DNA of 64,000 bases from JAHFUI01 sp039931615 (GTDB taxonomy: Bacteria; Acidobacteriota; Vicinamibacteria; Vicinamibacterales; CAVVIG01). Made by a program: the position numbers and the translations under genes. Below, piece by piece: positions 17,942-26,644 of the stretch (the first letter of the stretch is position 1; each line of letters opens with the position of its first letter). A model generated the notes under the pieces. It did no database searches. It saw only the letters and a program-made list of their open reading frames with translations, and was not told the DNA's origin. The stretch lies in contig JBDTRR010000018.1 in NCBI GenBank assembly GCA_039931615.1, forward strand, positions 26,300 through 90,299, read 5' to 3'.

Positions 17942-19258
17942 ATGTTCATCACCAAGCTGTCGTTGCCGCGGCGGACCTTCCTGCGCGGCATGGGCGCCAC
18001 CCTGGCGCTGCCCCTGCTCGATGCCATGGTGCCGGCGTTGACCGCCACGGCACAGACGGCCGCCAATCCACCGCGCCGCTTCGGTGCCGTGTTCGTCCCG
18101 ATGGGCGAGCGCCCGAGCCACTGGACGCCGAAGACCACCGGCCATGGGTTCGAGTTCAGCGACATCCTGAAACCGATCGAGAAGTTCCGCGATTCGCTGA
18201 CCGTCGTCTCCAACCTCGATCGGCCCCTGCAGGGGACCCATGCCGTCAGCACCGGCACCTGGCTGACCGGCACCGCGCCGAAGCGCACCGAGGCGGAGGA
18301 CTTCCTGGCCGGGACCTCGCTCGACCAGATGATCGCCAAACAGATCGGCAAGGACTCCGTGCTGCCGTCGATCGAGATCGGCACCGAGAACCAGACCGGC
18401 TACGTCGGCGCCTGCGACGTCGGCTACAGCTGCGCCTACATGAACACCATCGCGTGGAAGTCGCCGACCACGCCGCTGCCGATGGAAACCAATCCGCGCG
18501 TCGTCTTCGAGCGGATGTTCGGCCGGCCGGGATCGCTGGCCGACCGGGTGTCGCGGATGCGGGGCAATCGCAGCATCCTCGATTCGGTCAAAGGTGACAT
18601 CGCCGGCCTCGAACAGGGGCTGGGTGCGCGCGACCGGGTGCGGCTCGATGAATACCTCGAGCACGTCCGCGAGATCGAACAGCGGATTCAGCGGGCCGAG
18701 CACCAGGTCACGTCCGAGTTGACCGTGCCGGACGCGCCGATCGGGATTCCGCCCTCGTTCGAAGAGCACGCCAACGTGATGTTCGATCTGATGGCGATTG
18801 CCTACGAGGCGGATCTGACGCGGGTGTTCACGTTCATGCTGAACCGGGAAGCCAGCCAGCTGGTGTTTCCGAACCTCGACATCAACGAGCCGTGGCATCA
18901 CGTCTCCCATCACGGCAACGACCCGATCAAGCTGGCCCAGCTGGTCAAGCTCAACACCTGGCAGATCACCCTGTTCGGCAAGTTCCTCGAGCGGCTGCGC
19001 ACCACGCCCGATGGCGACGGATCGCTGCTCGATCACTCGCTCATCCTCTGGGGCAGCGGCATGAGCGACAGCAACTCGCATTCGCCGCTCGACGTGCCCT
19101 ACCTGATGGCCGGCGGGGGAGGCGGGAAGTTCAAGGGCGATCGCCATCTCGCGGCGGCCAAGGGGACGCAGCTGGCCAACGTGATGCTGACCGTGGCGCA
19201 GCGGTTTGGCATCGAGATCGACCGTTTCGGGGTGAGCACCGGGGCGTTCGAGCTGTGA
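17942..19258 (+). CDS. DUF1552-family exported protein
   Basis: A 438-residue protein starting with a twin-arginine-like leader (LPRRTFLRGMGATLALPLLDAM), consistent with Tat export. The body matches DUF1552 proteins (FVPMGERPSHWTP near the start, ILWGSGMSDSNSHSPLDVPYLMAGGGGG near the C-terminus), which are usually encoded beside DUF1592 proteins as here. The fold is thought to be related to sulfatase/alkaline-phosphatase-like DUF1501 proteins; no activity is established. The ATG at 17942 follows AAAGGAG. Its stop overlaps the GTG of the ankyrin gene, implying translational coupling. Confidence 0.88.
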   Translation: MFITKLSLPRRTFLRGMGATLALPLLDAMVPALTATAQTAANPPRRFGAVFVPMGERPSHWTPKTTGHGFEFSDILKPIEKFRDSLTVVSNLDRPLQGTHAVSTGTWLTGTAPKRTEAEDFLAGTSLDQMIAKQIGKDSVLPSIEIGTENQTGYVGACDVGYSCAYMNTIAWKSPTTPLPMETNPRVVFERMFGRPGSLADRVSRMRGNRSILDSVKGDIAGLEQGLGARDRVRLDEYLEHVREIEQRIQRAEHQVTSELTVPDAPIGIPPSFEEHANVMFDLMAIAYEADLTRVFTFMLNREASQLVFPNLDINEPWHHVSHHGNDPIKLAQLVKLNTWQITLFGKFLERLRTTPDGDGSLLDHSLILWGSGMSDSNSHSPLDVPYLMAGGGGGKFKGDRHLAAAKGTQLANVMLTVAQRFGIEIDRFGVSTGAFEL

Positions 19259-20796
19259 GGCGGCAATGGCTGCGGCCGGGACTCCTGCTCGCGTTCGCGG
19301 TCGTCAGCGGGCTCGAGGCGGCGGACACCCAAAGCTCCCTGATCGACGCGGTGAAGCAGGGCAACCGTGAGGCGGTGCGCGCCCTGCTGGCGAAACCGGC
19401 CGAGCTGAACCGGCCTGAGCCGGACGGCACGACGGCGCTGCATTGGGCGGTCCGGGCGAACGATCGCGAAACCGTGGCGCTGCTGATCCGGGCCGGCGCC
19501 AAGGTGTCCGCGGCCAACCGCTACGGGGTGAAGCCGCTGACGCTGGCGGCGATCAATGGCGACGCGGCGATCATCGAACAGCTGCTCAAGGCCGGCGCCG
19601 ACCCCGATACCGCGACCGCCGAAGGCGAAACCGCGCTGTTGACGGCCTCCCGGTCGGGCAGCGTCGCGGCGATCAAGGCGTTGATCGCCCATGGCGCCAA
19701 CGTCAACGCCCGCGAGCACTGGCTGGGTGAGACGGCGCTGATGTGGGCGGCCGCGGAGGATCATGCCGAGGCGGTCCGGACCCTGGTTGCGGCCGGCGCC
19801 GATCGGAACGCGCGGTCAACCGTGCAGGATACGCCGGTGCTCGAGTTCCCGCGCAGCGGCGGGCCGAACGCGCCCTTTCCGCGCGGCGGCTGGACCCCGT
19901 TGATGTTCGCCGCTCGTGACGGTGCCATCGAGGCGGCGCGGGCTCTGGCCGAGCTGGGAGCGAATCCGGATCTGACGGCCATCCCCGAGACCGATGTCGA
20001 CGCCAAGAATCTCAGCGCCGCCGCGTCGGGAGTCGGCACGACGGCGATGGTTTTCGCGATCATCAACGCGCACTACGACCTTGCCGCGATGCTGCTCGAG
20101 CAGGGCGCCGATCCGAACGTTGTCGATCTGGCCGGGATGGGGGCGCTGTATGCCGCGGTCGACATGAACAGTCTGCAATGGGTGCAGGGCCGGCCGGCGC
20201 CGATCTTCACCGATCGCCTGGACGGCGTCGCGCTGGTCAAGCAGCTGCTGCTGTACAACGCCGACCCGAACGCGCGGCTGAAGACGCGGCCGCTCAAACG
20301 GCATCACGATGCGGGGTCGACTCTCAATTTCGGCGAAGGCACCACACCACTGATGCGGGCGGCCCGGACCAACGACGTGGCGGTGATGAAGGTGCTGCTC
20401 GACGGCGGCGCGAATCCCTTCCTGACGCTGCCCGACCGCACCAATGCCTTGCTGCTCGCCGCCGGCCAGGGCTATGGCGGAACGCGCGGCGACGGTCCGC
20501 GGCTGCCGGCGCCGACCGAAGCGACGGCAATTGCCGCCGTGACACTGCTGCTCGACCGCGGCGCCGACATCCGCTATTTCAACGAGGCCGGCAACACCGT
20601 CCTGCACGCCGCGGTGCCGCGCGGCGATGAGCTGGTCGCGTTCCTGATCGAACACGGCGCCTCGATCACCGCGGCGAACAAGGCCGGCTTGACGCCGCTC
20701 GACCTGGCGCAGGGCGCCGGCGGCCGCCGCGGCGGCCGCGGCCCCGTCCGCGACAGCACGGTCGCCCTGCTCAAGCGGTTGAGCGCCTCTCGCTGA
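19255..20796 (+). CDS. Secreted ankyrin-repeat protein
   Basis: A 513-residue protein. A signal peptide (about residues 1-23, ending near LEAAD) precedes many ankyrin repeats: DGTTALHWAVRANDRETVALLIRAGA, GVKPLTLAAINGDAAIIEQLLKAGAD, then repeats to the C-terminus ending AGLTPLDLAQGAGG. The GTG start overlaps the preceding stop (GTGA), so it is translated together with the DUF1552 protein. A Gly/Arg-rich patch (GRRGGRGP) is near the end. Ankyrin domains bind proteins, so it may be an assembly partner for the DUF1592/DUF1552 pair in the periplasm. This three-gene order recurs in Acidobacteriota, as far as I recall. Confidence 0.85.
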   Translation: MRRQWLRPGLLLAFAVVSGLEAADTQSSLIDAVKQGNREAVRALLAKPAELNRPEPDGTTALHWAVRANDRETVALLIRAGAKVSAANRYGVKPLTLAAINGDAAIIEQLLKAGADPDTATAEGETALLTASRSGSVAAIKALIAHGANVNAREHWLGETALMWAAAEDHAEAVRTLVAAGADRNARSTVQDTPVLEFPRSGGPNAPFPRGGWTPLMFAARDGAIEAARALAELGANPDLTAIPETDVDAKNLSAAASGVGTTAMVFAIINAHYDLAAMLLEQGADPNVVDLAGMGALYAAVDMNSLQWVQGRPAPIFTDRLDGVALVKQLLLYNADPNARLKTRPLKRHHDAGSTLNFGEGTTPLMRAARTNDVAVMKVLLDGGANPFLTLPDRTNALLLAAGQGYGGTRGDGPRLPAPTEATAIAAVTLLLDRGADIRYFNEAGNTVLHAAVPRGDELVAFLIEHGASITAANKAGLTPLDLAQGAGGRRGGRGPVRDSTVALLKRLSASR

Positions 20797-20810
20797 ACAA
20801 CCCGCCCTTC

Positions 20811-20878
20811 GTACGTAGTGTCCGCCTTTGCCAAGGCGTTGACGGACCGCCGCAGCTTCAGCGGGACTGATCGTACGG
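20811..20878. repeat. Palindromic repeat, degenerate copy
   Basis: It begins with GTACGTAGTGTCCGCC, contains a CCAAGGC-type insert and CAGCTTCAGCGGGAC, and ends with TCGTACGGA. It is a decayed or expanded copy of the dispersed double-hairpin element, just after the ankyrin gene. Confidence 0.6.
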
Positions 20879-20946
20879 ACCTGCCACAGCCCGGCCAGGG
20901 CGGGCAGCTGTCGGTCGGCGGACTGGCTGGAGAAGGAAGGCTGGAA

Positions 20947-21010
20947 CAATTTACAATTTACGATTCACATGGCCAGCGCTTGTGAATTGTAAAATTGGAG
21001 ATTGTGAATT
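20947..21010. terminator. AT-rich inverted repeat at a convergent junction
   Basis: Copies of CAATTTACAATTTACGATTCACA and its approximate inverse (TTGTGAATTGTAAAATTG) surround a short GC-rich loop. It lies between the convergent ankyrin gene and the small minus-strand gene. Related elements are at 23655 and 36045, also at convergent junctions. Confidence 0.6.
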
Positions 21011-21024
21011 CCCTGCGCGTGCGC

Positions 21025-21225
21025 TCAGTGAATGACCTGCCCCTCGATGTTGTCGTCGAGCCGTTCGACGTGCGGGATTTCGAGCGCCGACACCGCCTTG
21101 ATCGCCATGGCGAGCGCTTGATCGGCCTGACGGTGTTTCTTCATGGTCTTTCGCGTCGCCCGCAGGACCCGGAGGACCTGCGCCCGATCGAACCGTTGAC
21201 CTTCACAATGCTCGCAGAAGCTCAT
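21025..21225 (-). CDS. Small hypothetical protein with CxxC motif
   Basis: A 66-residue protein beginning MSFCEHCEGQRFDRAQVLRV. The CEHC motif near the N-terminus could bind metal or form part of a zinc ribbon; the rest is helical and basic (RATRKTMKKHRQADQALAMAIKA). I selected the ATG at 21225 because AAAGGA precedes it by about 5 nt; an in-frame extension to 21339 is possible but poorly supported. I do not recognise the family. It stands alone between repeats. Confidence 0.55.
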   Translation of the reverse strand: MSFCEHCEGQRFDRAQVLRVLRATRKTMKKHRQADQALAMAIKAVSALEIPHVERLDDNIEGQVIH

Positions 21226-21361
21226 AGCGTCCTTTGTTTCGATCTGTGATCTCCGGTACGCCTCAGGGTGATTGACTGCTACCCAGCCCGACAGGGCACG
21301 CGGATGACTGTCGAAGTGTAACTCAAGCTCCGGCTGCATTGGAACCGCCGCGGAACACGCC

Positions 21362-21427
21362 TCGTACGTGCCCGTATGTGGGCCCCCGTACGTGGGATCC
21401 GGCTTTAGCCGGATTGCTTCCTGGTCC
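21362..21427. repeat. Palindromic repeat copy
   Basis: Contains CGTACGTGGGATCCGGCTTTAGCCGGAT, that is an arm plus a perfect hairpin ATCCGGCTTTAGCCGGAT, preceded by two degenerate arms. It lies downstream of modA on the minus strand and may help terminate it. Confidence 0.6.
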
Positions 21428-21445
21428 GTTCCCGGGTCTCGAGAA

Positions 21446-22261
21446 TCAGCGGGTCGGGTGAGGCGCCCCGAAGCCGTAGGACTGCAGGATCCGGATGCCG
21501 TCGGGTGTCTTCAGGAAGGCGATGAATTGCCGCGCCAGCGCCTTCTGGCGCGACGAGGCGACGACGACGGCTGCCTGCGCGATCGGGGGGTACCACGATG
21601 CCGGGATGTCGGCGTAGCCGCCGGCGGCTTCGAGCGCTGGAGACAGGGCGATCGAGAGGGCCAGGATGCCGGCGTCAGCGCTGCCCGACTCGGCGAACTG
21701 GGCGGCCTGCGAGATGTTCTCACCCAGGACGAAATTTCCCCGCACGCGATCGTAGAGCTGTTCGTGGCGGAGCGCGGCGACGGCGGCGCGGCCATACGGC
21801 GCGTGCTCGGGGTTGGCGAGCGCGATTCGACGGACCCGTGCGTCGGCCAGCACGGCCAGGCCGCGCTTCAGGTCGATGCCGGAATCCGTCCTCGTCCAGA
21901 GCACGATGTGCCCGGTGGCGTACTGGTAGAGGCTGCCCCGATCGGCGTGACCCGAGTCCTCGAGGCGTTTCGGGTATTCGATGTCGGCCGAGAGGAACAG
22001 GTCGAACGGCGCTCCGTTCTGGATCTGCGCGAAGAAGTTCCCCGAGGATCCGAACGTCAGCCGCATCCGCTGGCCGGTGTCCTTCTCGAACTGCGCCGCC
22101 AGCGCCGGCAGCGCCGTCTGCAGATCGGACGCGGCGGCCACCGCCAGGCCCTGAGCCGACGCCAATCCGTCGGCCAGCATCAGCCAGGCCACGGCAACAG
22201 CCAACAAGCGGATCCGCTTCAGCAGCGGCACCCTGCCGCACGATTCCATCGGTCCGGGCAT
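21446..22261 (-). CDS. modA: Molybdate ABC transporter substrate-binding protein ModA
   Basis: A 271-residue periplasmic binding protein. After a signal peptide (LLAVAVAWLMLADGLASAQ) it shows the ModA pattern: LAVAAASDLQTALPALAAQFEKDTG, LTFGSSGNFFAQIQNGAPFDLFLSADIEYP, and a C-terminal QFIAFLKTPDGIRILQSYGFG. The serines of AASD and GSSG would bind the oxyanion. No ModB permease or ModC ATPase lies in the window, so the transporter core must be encoded elsewhere. The start at 22261 is uncertain; ATGs at 22249 and 22297 are also in frame. It fits the molybdenum-handling genes further right. A second, different oxyanion-binding protein is at 49177. Confidence 0.87.
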   Translation of the reverse strand: MPGPMESCGRVPLLKRIRLLAVAVAWLMLADGLASAQGLAVAAASDLQTALPALAAQFEKDTGQRMRLTFGSSGNFFAQIQNGAPFDLFLSADIEYPKRLEDSGHADRGSLYQYATGHIVLWTRTDSGIDLKRGLAVLADARVRRIALANPEHAPYGRAAVAALRHEQLYDRVRGNFVLGENISQAAQFAESGSADAGILALSIALSPALEAAGGYADIPASWYPPIAQAAVVVASSRQKALARQFIAFLKTPDGIRILQSYGFGAPHPTR

Positions 22262-22435
22262 CGTCCCTGCGCGGGTTTTAGACCTGAGGTGGCGCATCAA
22301 GGTGGTGTTTATGGATACCCGATCGGGTCGGCTCAATGCAAGGGGAGCCGGTGCCTCGGCTGCGCCAATCCGATCCGATTCAAGCCGTTTCGAATCGGTC
22401 TGACTTCAGTTACGGGGCGGTTGCGTTTTCCGCTC

Positions 22436-22550
22436 GTCCGTGGGATCCGGCTTCCGCCTTCGCATAAAGCTTCGGCGGACCGCCGTAGCCTTGGCGGAGG
22501 CTGGCCAGCCGGATTGCTCCGTGGTCCGACTGAAGTCGGACGCCACGTAC
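22436..22550. repeat. Expanded palindromic repeat
   Basis: About 115 bp. The hairpin halves ATCCGGCT and AGCCGGAT are separated by about 60 bp rich in CTTCGGCGGACCGCCGTAGCC; a normal hairpin GTCCGACTGAAGTCGGAC and a CCACGTAC terminus (22543-22550) follow. The same insert appears at 46447-46530 and 53067-53134. Apart from this and the following hairpin, the 434-bp gap 22262-22695 shows no gene. Confidence 0.7.
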
Positions 22551-22592
22551 GAGGTGAGGTCGGCTCAACGGCCTGCCCTTCATCAGATGTAG

Positions 22593-22614
22593 GGGACGGT
22601 CTTTAGACCGTCCC
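22593..22614. repeat. Perfect 10-bp stem hairpin
   Basis: GGGACGGTCT-TT-AGACCGTCCC, preceded by TGTAG. A sister hairpin with the same flanks is at 41695-41718. It lies about 80 bp upstream of the SMP-30-like gene. Confidence 0.65.
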
Positions 22615-22695
22615 GCGGGCATCCGGCGGGTCGCCTGGGACGCAGGGTAAGATCTGGCTGGCAATGGATACCAGAACAGACGAAACGAGGATGAG

Positions 22696-23631
22696 ATGAA
22701 ACCGACGGTAAGACTGACAGCTTTGACCCTGACCCTCGGCCTGGCCTGCGTCGCGCAGGCGGCCGATCGCACGGAGATCACGTTTTCCGACGGCCGGATT
22801 TTTCCCGAAAGCCTGACCTCGACCAAGAACGGCGCGCTCTACTTCGGCAGCCTCGGCCAGGACAGCGTCTATCGCGCCGCGCCGGACGCGTCGAAGGCGG
22901 AGACGTGGATCAAAGCGAAGTCGAACGGCCTGCTGACGGTCCTGGGCGTGTTCGCCGACGAGTCGGCCGGCACCCTCTGGGTCTGTGCCTCGGCCGGCGG
23001 CGGCCGCGGCGGGGCGCCGGTCGTCGGCGAAACGGCGCTCAAGGCGTTCAGCCTGAAGGACGCGTCGTTCAAGGCCAGCTATCCGTTTCCCGGCAACGGG
23101 TTGTGCAACGACATCGCGGTGGCGAAGGACGGCACTGTCTACGCCACCGATACGACCGGGGCGCGGGTGCTTCGGCTGAAAAAGGGCGCCAGCGCGTTCG
23201 AGGTCTGGGCGGCGGACGCCATGCTGCTCGCCACGGTCGATGGCGTGGCGCTGCTCGCCGACGGCGCGGTCTACGTCAACTCGGTTGGCCAGGGGACGCT
23301 GCTGCGGATTCCGGTCAAGGCGGACGGCTCGTCCGGGCCGATCGTCAAGCTCGAGACGTCGCGCCCGCTGCAGTCGCCGGACGGCATGCGCTCGGTCGGC
23401 GCCAGAACGATGCTGCTGGTCGAGGGGGCGGGACGGCTCGACGAGGTGACGATCGTTGGCGACAAGGCGGAGATCAAGGTGCTGAAGGAAGGGCTGGCCG
23501 GCCCGACCGCTGTGACGCTGACCAAGGACATGGCCTACGTCGCCGAGGCCAGGCTGAGCGAGCGCAACGACGCGACGAAGGATCCCGGCCCGTTCCGCGC
23601 CGTCGCGGTGCCGTACAAGGCGCCGAAGTAG
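22696..23631 (+). CDS. Exported SMP-30/gluconolactonase-like beta-propeller
   Basis: A 311-residue protein with a signal peptide ending at CVAQAAD. The repeating strands (SLTSTKNGALYFGSLGQDSVYRA, NDIAVAKDGTVYATDTTGARVLRL, LADGAVYVNSVGQGTLLRI) indicate a six-bladed propeller of the SMP-30/gluconolactonase/strictosidine-synthase type. Calcium-dependent lactonase activity is possible, but I could not assign all metal ligands. An acidic N-terminal patch (FPESL) resembles the ligand Glu of the family. It is convergent with a PQQ-dependent dehydrogenase, a plausible source of sugar lactones, although the two are on opposite strands. Confidence 0.68.
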   Translation: MKPTVRLTALTLTLGLACVAQAADRTEITFSDGRIFPESLTSTKNGALYFGSLGQDSVYRAAPDASKAETWIKAKSNGLLTVLGVFADESAGTLWVCASAGGGRGGAPVVGETALKAFSLKDASFKASYPFPGNGLCNDIAVAKDGTVYATDTTGARVLRLKKGASAFEVWAADAMLLATVDGVALLADGAVYVNSVGQGTLLRIPVKADGSSGPIVKLETSRPLQSPDGMRSVGARTMLLVEGAGRLDEVTIVGDKAEIKVLKEGLAGPTAVTLTKDMAYVAEARLSERNDATKDPGPFRAVAVPYKAPK

Positions 23632-23654
23632 CCGGCGCGGCCGCCGGACGAACG

Positions 23655-23740
23655 AAATTTACGATTTACAATTCACAATTCACAAGAATTCACAATTCAC
23701 ACCGACGGTTTGTGAATCGTGAATTGTGAATTGTGAATTG
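23655..23740. terminator. AT-rich long hairpin at a convergent junction
   Basis: Tandem TTCACAA units on the left and TTGTGAA units on the right form a long inverted repeat around the loop CCGACGG. It sits exactly between convergent stop codons (23631 and 23744), a position suited to bidirectional termination. Confidence 0.65.
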
Positions 23741-23743
23741 CAT

Positions 23744-25255
23744 CTACGAATCAGGCACCAGCATCCGGATCATCCCGTCCTGCCGCGACGTGATGAACAG
23801 CTCGCCGTCGCCGCTGCGGCTGATGTGCAGGTCCGACCGCGTGACGATGGCGCCGTTGGTGGCTTCGAGGAGCTCCCGGAACGTCACGTAGATGCGGGTG
23901 CCGGCGGCGTCGCGCACCGACAGCTGCAGCTCTTCGACCGGCGCCACGGTCTGCGGGATCCCGTCGTCGGCTTTCTTCATCGCCGCCAGATCGGCGACGA
24001 ACAGTCGGCCGCGGGCGATGTCGCCGAAGACGAACTTGCCGCGCAGCGCGGGAATGCGGCCGTGATAGGCGAAGCCGCCGGTCACCGCCTGTCCCTCTGT
24101 GTGGTCGTACATCGCGACGGGGTAGGTGAACTCGTCCTTCACCTTCCCGCTCATGATCTCCGCCGGCAGCGGGTAGAGCTGATTGAGGGCGCCGCCGGTC
24201 CTGGTGATGCCGTTCTCGAACAGCCCCTCACGCTTCATCCAGCCGTAGTTGTTGCCTTCCCGGACGATATTGATCTCCTCGATGTGGTTCATGCCGATAT
24301 CCGCCGCGAACATCGTCCCATCGGTGAGGTCCCAGGACAGACGGTGGGCGTTCCGGAAGCCGTAGGCGTAGATCTCGCCGAACGTCTTCGGATCGCCGTC
24401 GGCGGCGAACTTGTTGATGGCCGGAATGGTGTAGTCGCCGAGTCCCTTCGTGCCGCCGGACACCGACGGGCTGCGCGGGTCGATGCGCAGGATGGCGCCG
24501 ATCAACGTGTCGAGGCGCTGCGTCTGCCCTGGACTGTTGGCGTGCGGACCGCCGCCGTTGCTGAAGCCCATGTCGCTGCCGCTGGTATAGAACAGACCGT
24601 AGTCGGGCGCGCCGGGTTTCGCCGTCGGGTTGAACTCGACGGCGCCGAACGGGTGCGTCAGGGTGGTGGCGATATGCCCGATCCGGAGCAGTTCGCGCCG
24701 GGTGCCGTCGAAGGTGTTCGCCGCCGGATTGGTGGCGTGCCACTCGGTGAAGATGTCGTGGTAGTTCACATCCGCCGCGGTGAACCCCGGCGGGATGAAG
24801 TTCGCCGGGCGGGGATTGCCCATCGCGCGCTCGGCGTGCACGGTGTAGAACAGACCGTTGCGGGCGAAGTCCGGGTGAAAGGTGAAGCCGATGAAGCCGC
24901 TCTCCAGCCGGTTGTAGACCGACAGCGGGAAGGCGGCGCCGACGTTGGCATAGACCGACGTCTGATTGTTCCGGTCGAGCAGGTAGAGGAACCCGCGCGA
25001 GTCGTTGGCGAAGCGGCGGCCGTCGGGCAGGTCGCGGACGAAGCTGACGCGCGCCCAGCCGGCCGGCGCCACGTCCTGATCGGCGGGGCGGAGGCCGCGC
25101 GTATCAGGCAGGCGGACGACGTCCTTGACTTCGACGCGCAGCCCGCGCTTGACGATCGGGGCGGCAATCGGATTTGTCGTGATCTGCGCGTGAATGGCGC
25201 CGGCGGCGCCGATCGCCACGAACAGAAGCGTGCCGAGCGGTAGCGGTGTCCGCAC
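23744..25255 (-). CDS. Exported PQQ-dependent sugar dehydrogenase-like protein
   Basis: A 503-residue protein with a signal peptide ending GAIHAQ. The six-bladed propeller of soluble glucose/sorbosone dehydrogenases is indicated by GFIGFTFHPDFARNGLFYTVHAE, GSDMGFSNGG, GAILRIDPRSPSV, YAYGFRNAHRLSWD, and DIGMNHIEEINIVREGNNYGW. The GFRNxxRxxWD and GxNYGW stretches are the family signatures near the cofactor site. It would oxidise a sugar or aldose in the periplasm. Related proteins are encoded at 50329 and 53225. Standalone gene; GGAGG lies just before the ATG. Confidence 0.82.
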   Translation of the reverse strand: MRTPLPLGTLLFVAIGAAGAIHAQITTNPIAAPIVKRGLRVEVKDVVRLPDTRGLRPADQDVAPAGWARVSFVRDLPDGRRFANDSRGFLYLLDRNNQTSVYANVGAAFPLSVYNRLESGFIGFTFHPDFARNGLFYTVHAERAMGNPRPANFIPPGFTAADVNYHDIFTEWHATNPAANTFDGTRRELLRIGHIATTLTHPFGAVEFNPTAKPGAPDYGLFYTSGSDMGFSNGGGPHANSPGQTQRLDTLIGAILRIDPRSPSVSGGTKGLGDYTIPAINKFAADGDPKTFGEIYAYGFRNAHRLSWDLTDGTMFAADIGMNHIEEINIVREGNNYGWMKREGLFENGITRTGGALNQLYPLPAEIMSGKVKDEFTYPVAMYDHTEGQAVTGGFAYHGRIPALRGKFVFGDIARGRLFVADLAAMKKADDGIPQTVAPVEELQLSVRDAAGTRIYVTFRELLEATNGAIVTRSDLHISRSGDGELFITSRQDGMIRMLVPDS

Positions 25256-25318
25256 AAACCCTCCTTGAACGGCTGATTATCCCTGAACACGCGGAGCTGT
25301 CAAAAAATTCCGCGGCAT

Positions 25319-26644
25319 ATGACGTACGTTAAGTTAAGGCGCACCCGGCGAGCGGACATCGCGGCGCTGTCTGATGAGGACCTCTTGACCGACCCGAAGC
25401 CGACCGTCGCCGTTCTGGCGACCCTCAACACCAAGCACAAAGAGGCCCGCTTCGTCGCCGACGCCCTGACACGAGCCGGGGCGATCCCGTGGGTGGTCGA
25501 CCTCTCGATGAAGTCGCATGACGTGCCCGGGGCCGATGTCACCGGCGCGCGGGTGGCTGAAGCGGCCGGCACGTCCTGGCCGGCGCTCGACGACCGCACG
25601 CGGCAGGAGGCATCCGCCGTGATGATCGAGGGCGGCACCCGGATCCTGCTGGCGAAGGTCACGGCCGGCGAGGTGGCGGGCGCAATCGGGCTGGGCGGGG
25701 CCAACGGCACCGACCTGGTCTGCTCGATCCTGCGCGCCCTGCCCTACCTGGTGCCCAAGATCATGGTCAGCGCCGTTGCCGGCACCGCGGCGGTCCAATG
25801 GTGTGTCGCCGAGAGCGACATCTGCATGTTTCCCTCGATCGGCGACGTCTCGCTCAATCGCGTGACCCGTGTGGTGATGGAAAACGCCGCCTGGGCCGCC
25901 GCCATGGAGGCCAGGAACTGGCAGGCGCGACGCGAATCACGCACGGTTGACGCACCGCTGATCGGGGTCTCTTCCTTCGGCGGCACCGCCGCGTGCGTCG
26001 ATCGGGTGAGTGAGCGTCTCGAGGCGCGGGGCTACGAGGTGATCCAGTTTCACGCCTCGGGCGTCGGCGGCCGATCGCTCGAGCGGCTCGCTTCCTCCGG
26101 CGATCTCGCCGGGGTCATCGACGTGACCACCCACGAACTGGCCGATCTGATCGTCGACGGCGTGTATTCCGCCGGCGAGACGCGGCTGACCGCGGCCGGA
26201 GCGGCCGGCCTGCCGCAGGTGATCGTGCCCGGCGCCATCGACCATTCGAACTTCTGGGCGGGCCAGGTGCCGGAACGCTATCAGGACCGCGAATTCCTCC
26301 GCTACAACGCGCAGAACGTTTTGATGAGAACCAACGCCGACGAGTTCAGCAAACTTGGTCTCACCATGGCCCGGCGTCTCGCGGCCGCCACGGGACCGGT
26401 CCGTGTGCTGATTCCACTCGAAGGCTTCAGTGAACACACCCGGCGGCGGGCGCAGGATCTTGCCGGCCACGACCGTGGGGCCTGGCGGCGCCCCGGCGAG
26501 TACCAGGCGTTCACTGCGGCCCTCGAGAGCGGATTCGATCGCGGCCGCATCGCCGAGCTGCCGCTCCACATCAACGACGCCGCGTTCGCCGACGCCTGCG
26601 TCGACGCCTTCATCGCGATCGCGCAGGACGGACCACGACGATGA
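25319..26644 (+). CDS. Tm-1-like ATP-binding domain protein (UPF0261)
   Basis: A 441-residue protein of the Tm-1-like/UPF0261 family: VAVLATLNTKHKEARFVADALTRAG at the N-terminus, GGTRILLAKVTAGEVAGAIGLGGANGTDLVCSILRALP in the middle, and VPGAIDHSNFWAGQVPERYQDREFLRYNAQNVLMRTN in the second domain. The plant homologue Tm-1 is an antiviral factor with an ATP-binding N-terminal domain; the bacterial role is not established. Its stop overlaps the start of the flavoprotein gene (ATGA), so the two products are made together. Usual partners, as I recall, are TIM-barrel PEP-hydrolase-like proteins, so the pairing here is less common. Confidence 0.85.
   Translation: MTYVKLRRTRRADIAALSDEDLLTDPKPTVAVLATLNTKHKEARFVADALTRAGAIPWVVDLSMKSHDVPGADVTGARVAEAAGTSWPALDDRTRQEASAVMIEGGTRILLAKVTAGEVAGAIGLGGANGTDLVCSILRALPYLVPKIMVSAVAGTAAVQWCVAESDICMFPSIGDVSLNRVTRVVMENAAWAAAMEARNWQARRESRTVDAPLIGVSSFGGTAACVDRVSERLEARGYEVIQFHASGVGGRSLERLASSGDLAGVIDVTTHELADLIVDGVYSAGETRLTAAGAAGLPQVIVPGAIDHSNFWAGQVPERYQDREFLRYNAQNVLMRTNADEFSKLGLTMARRLAAATGPVRVLIPLEGFSEHTRRRAQDLAGHDRGAWRRPGEYQAFTAALESGFDRGRIAELPLHINDAAFADACVDAFIAIAQDGPRR

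Noticed and set aside
15421..18384. Very long open frame antisense to the DUF1592 gene (987 codons), and similar antisense frames at 28266-30482, 32092-34056 and 47351-49252
   Set aside because: Compositional shadows of GC-rich genes: arginine/aspartate/glycine-rich, no recognisable motifs, and the opposite strand encodes well-supported proteins.
21446..22261. Complete molybdate ABC transporter
   Set aside because: Only the binding protein is present; no modB or modC frame occurs on either side.
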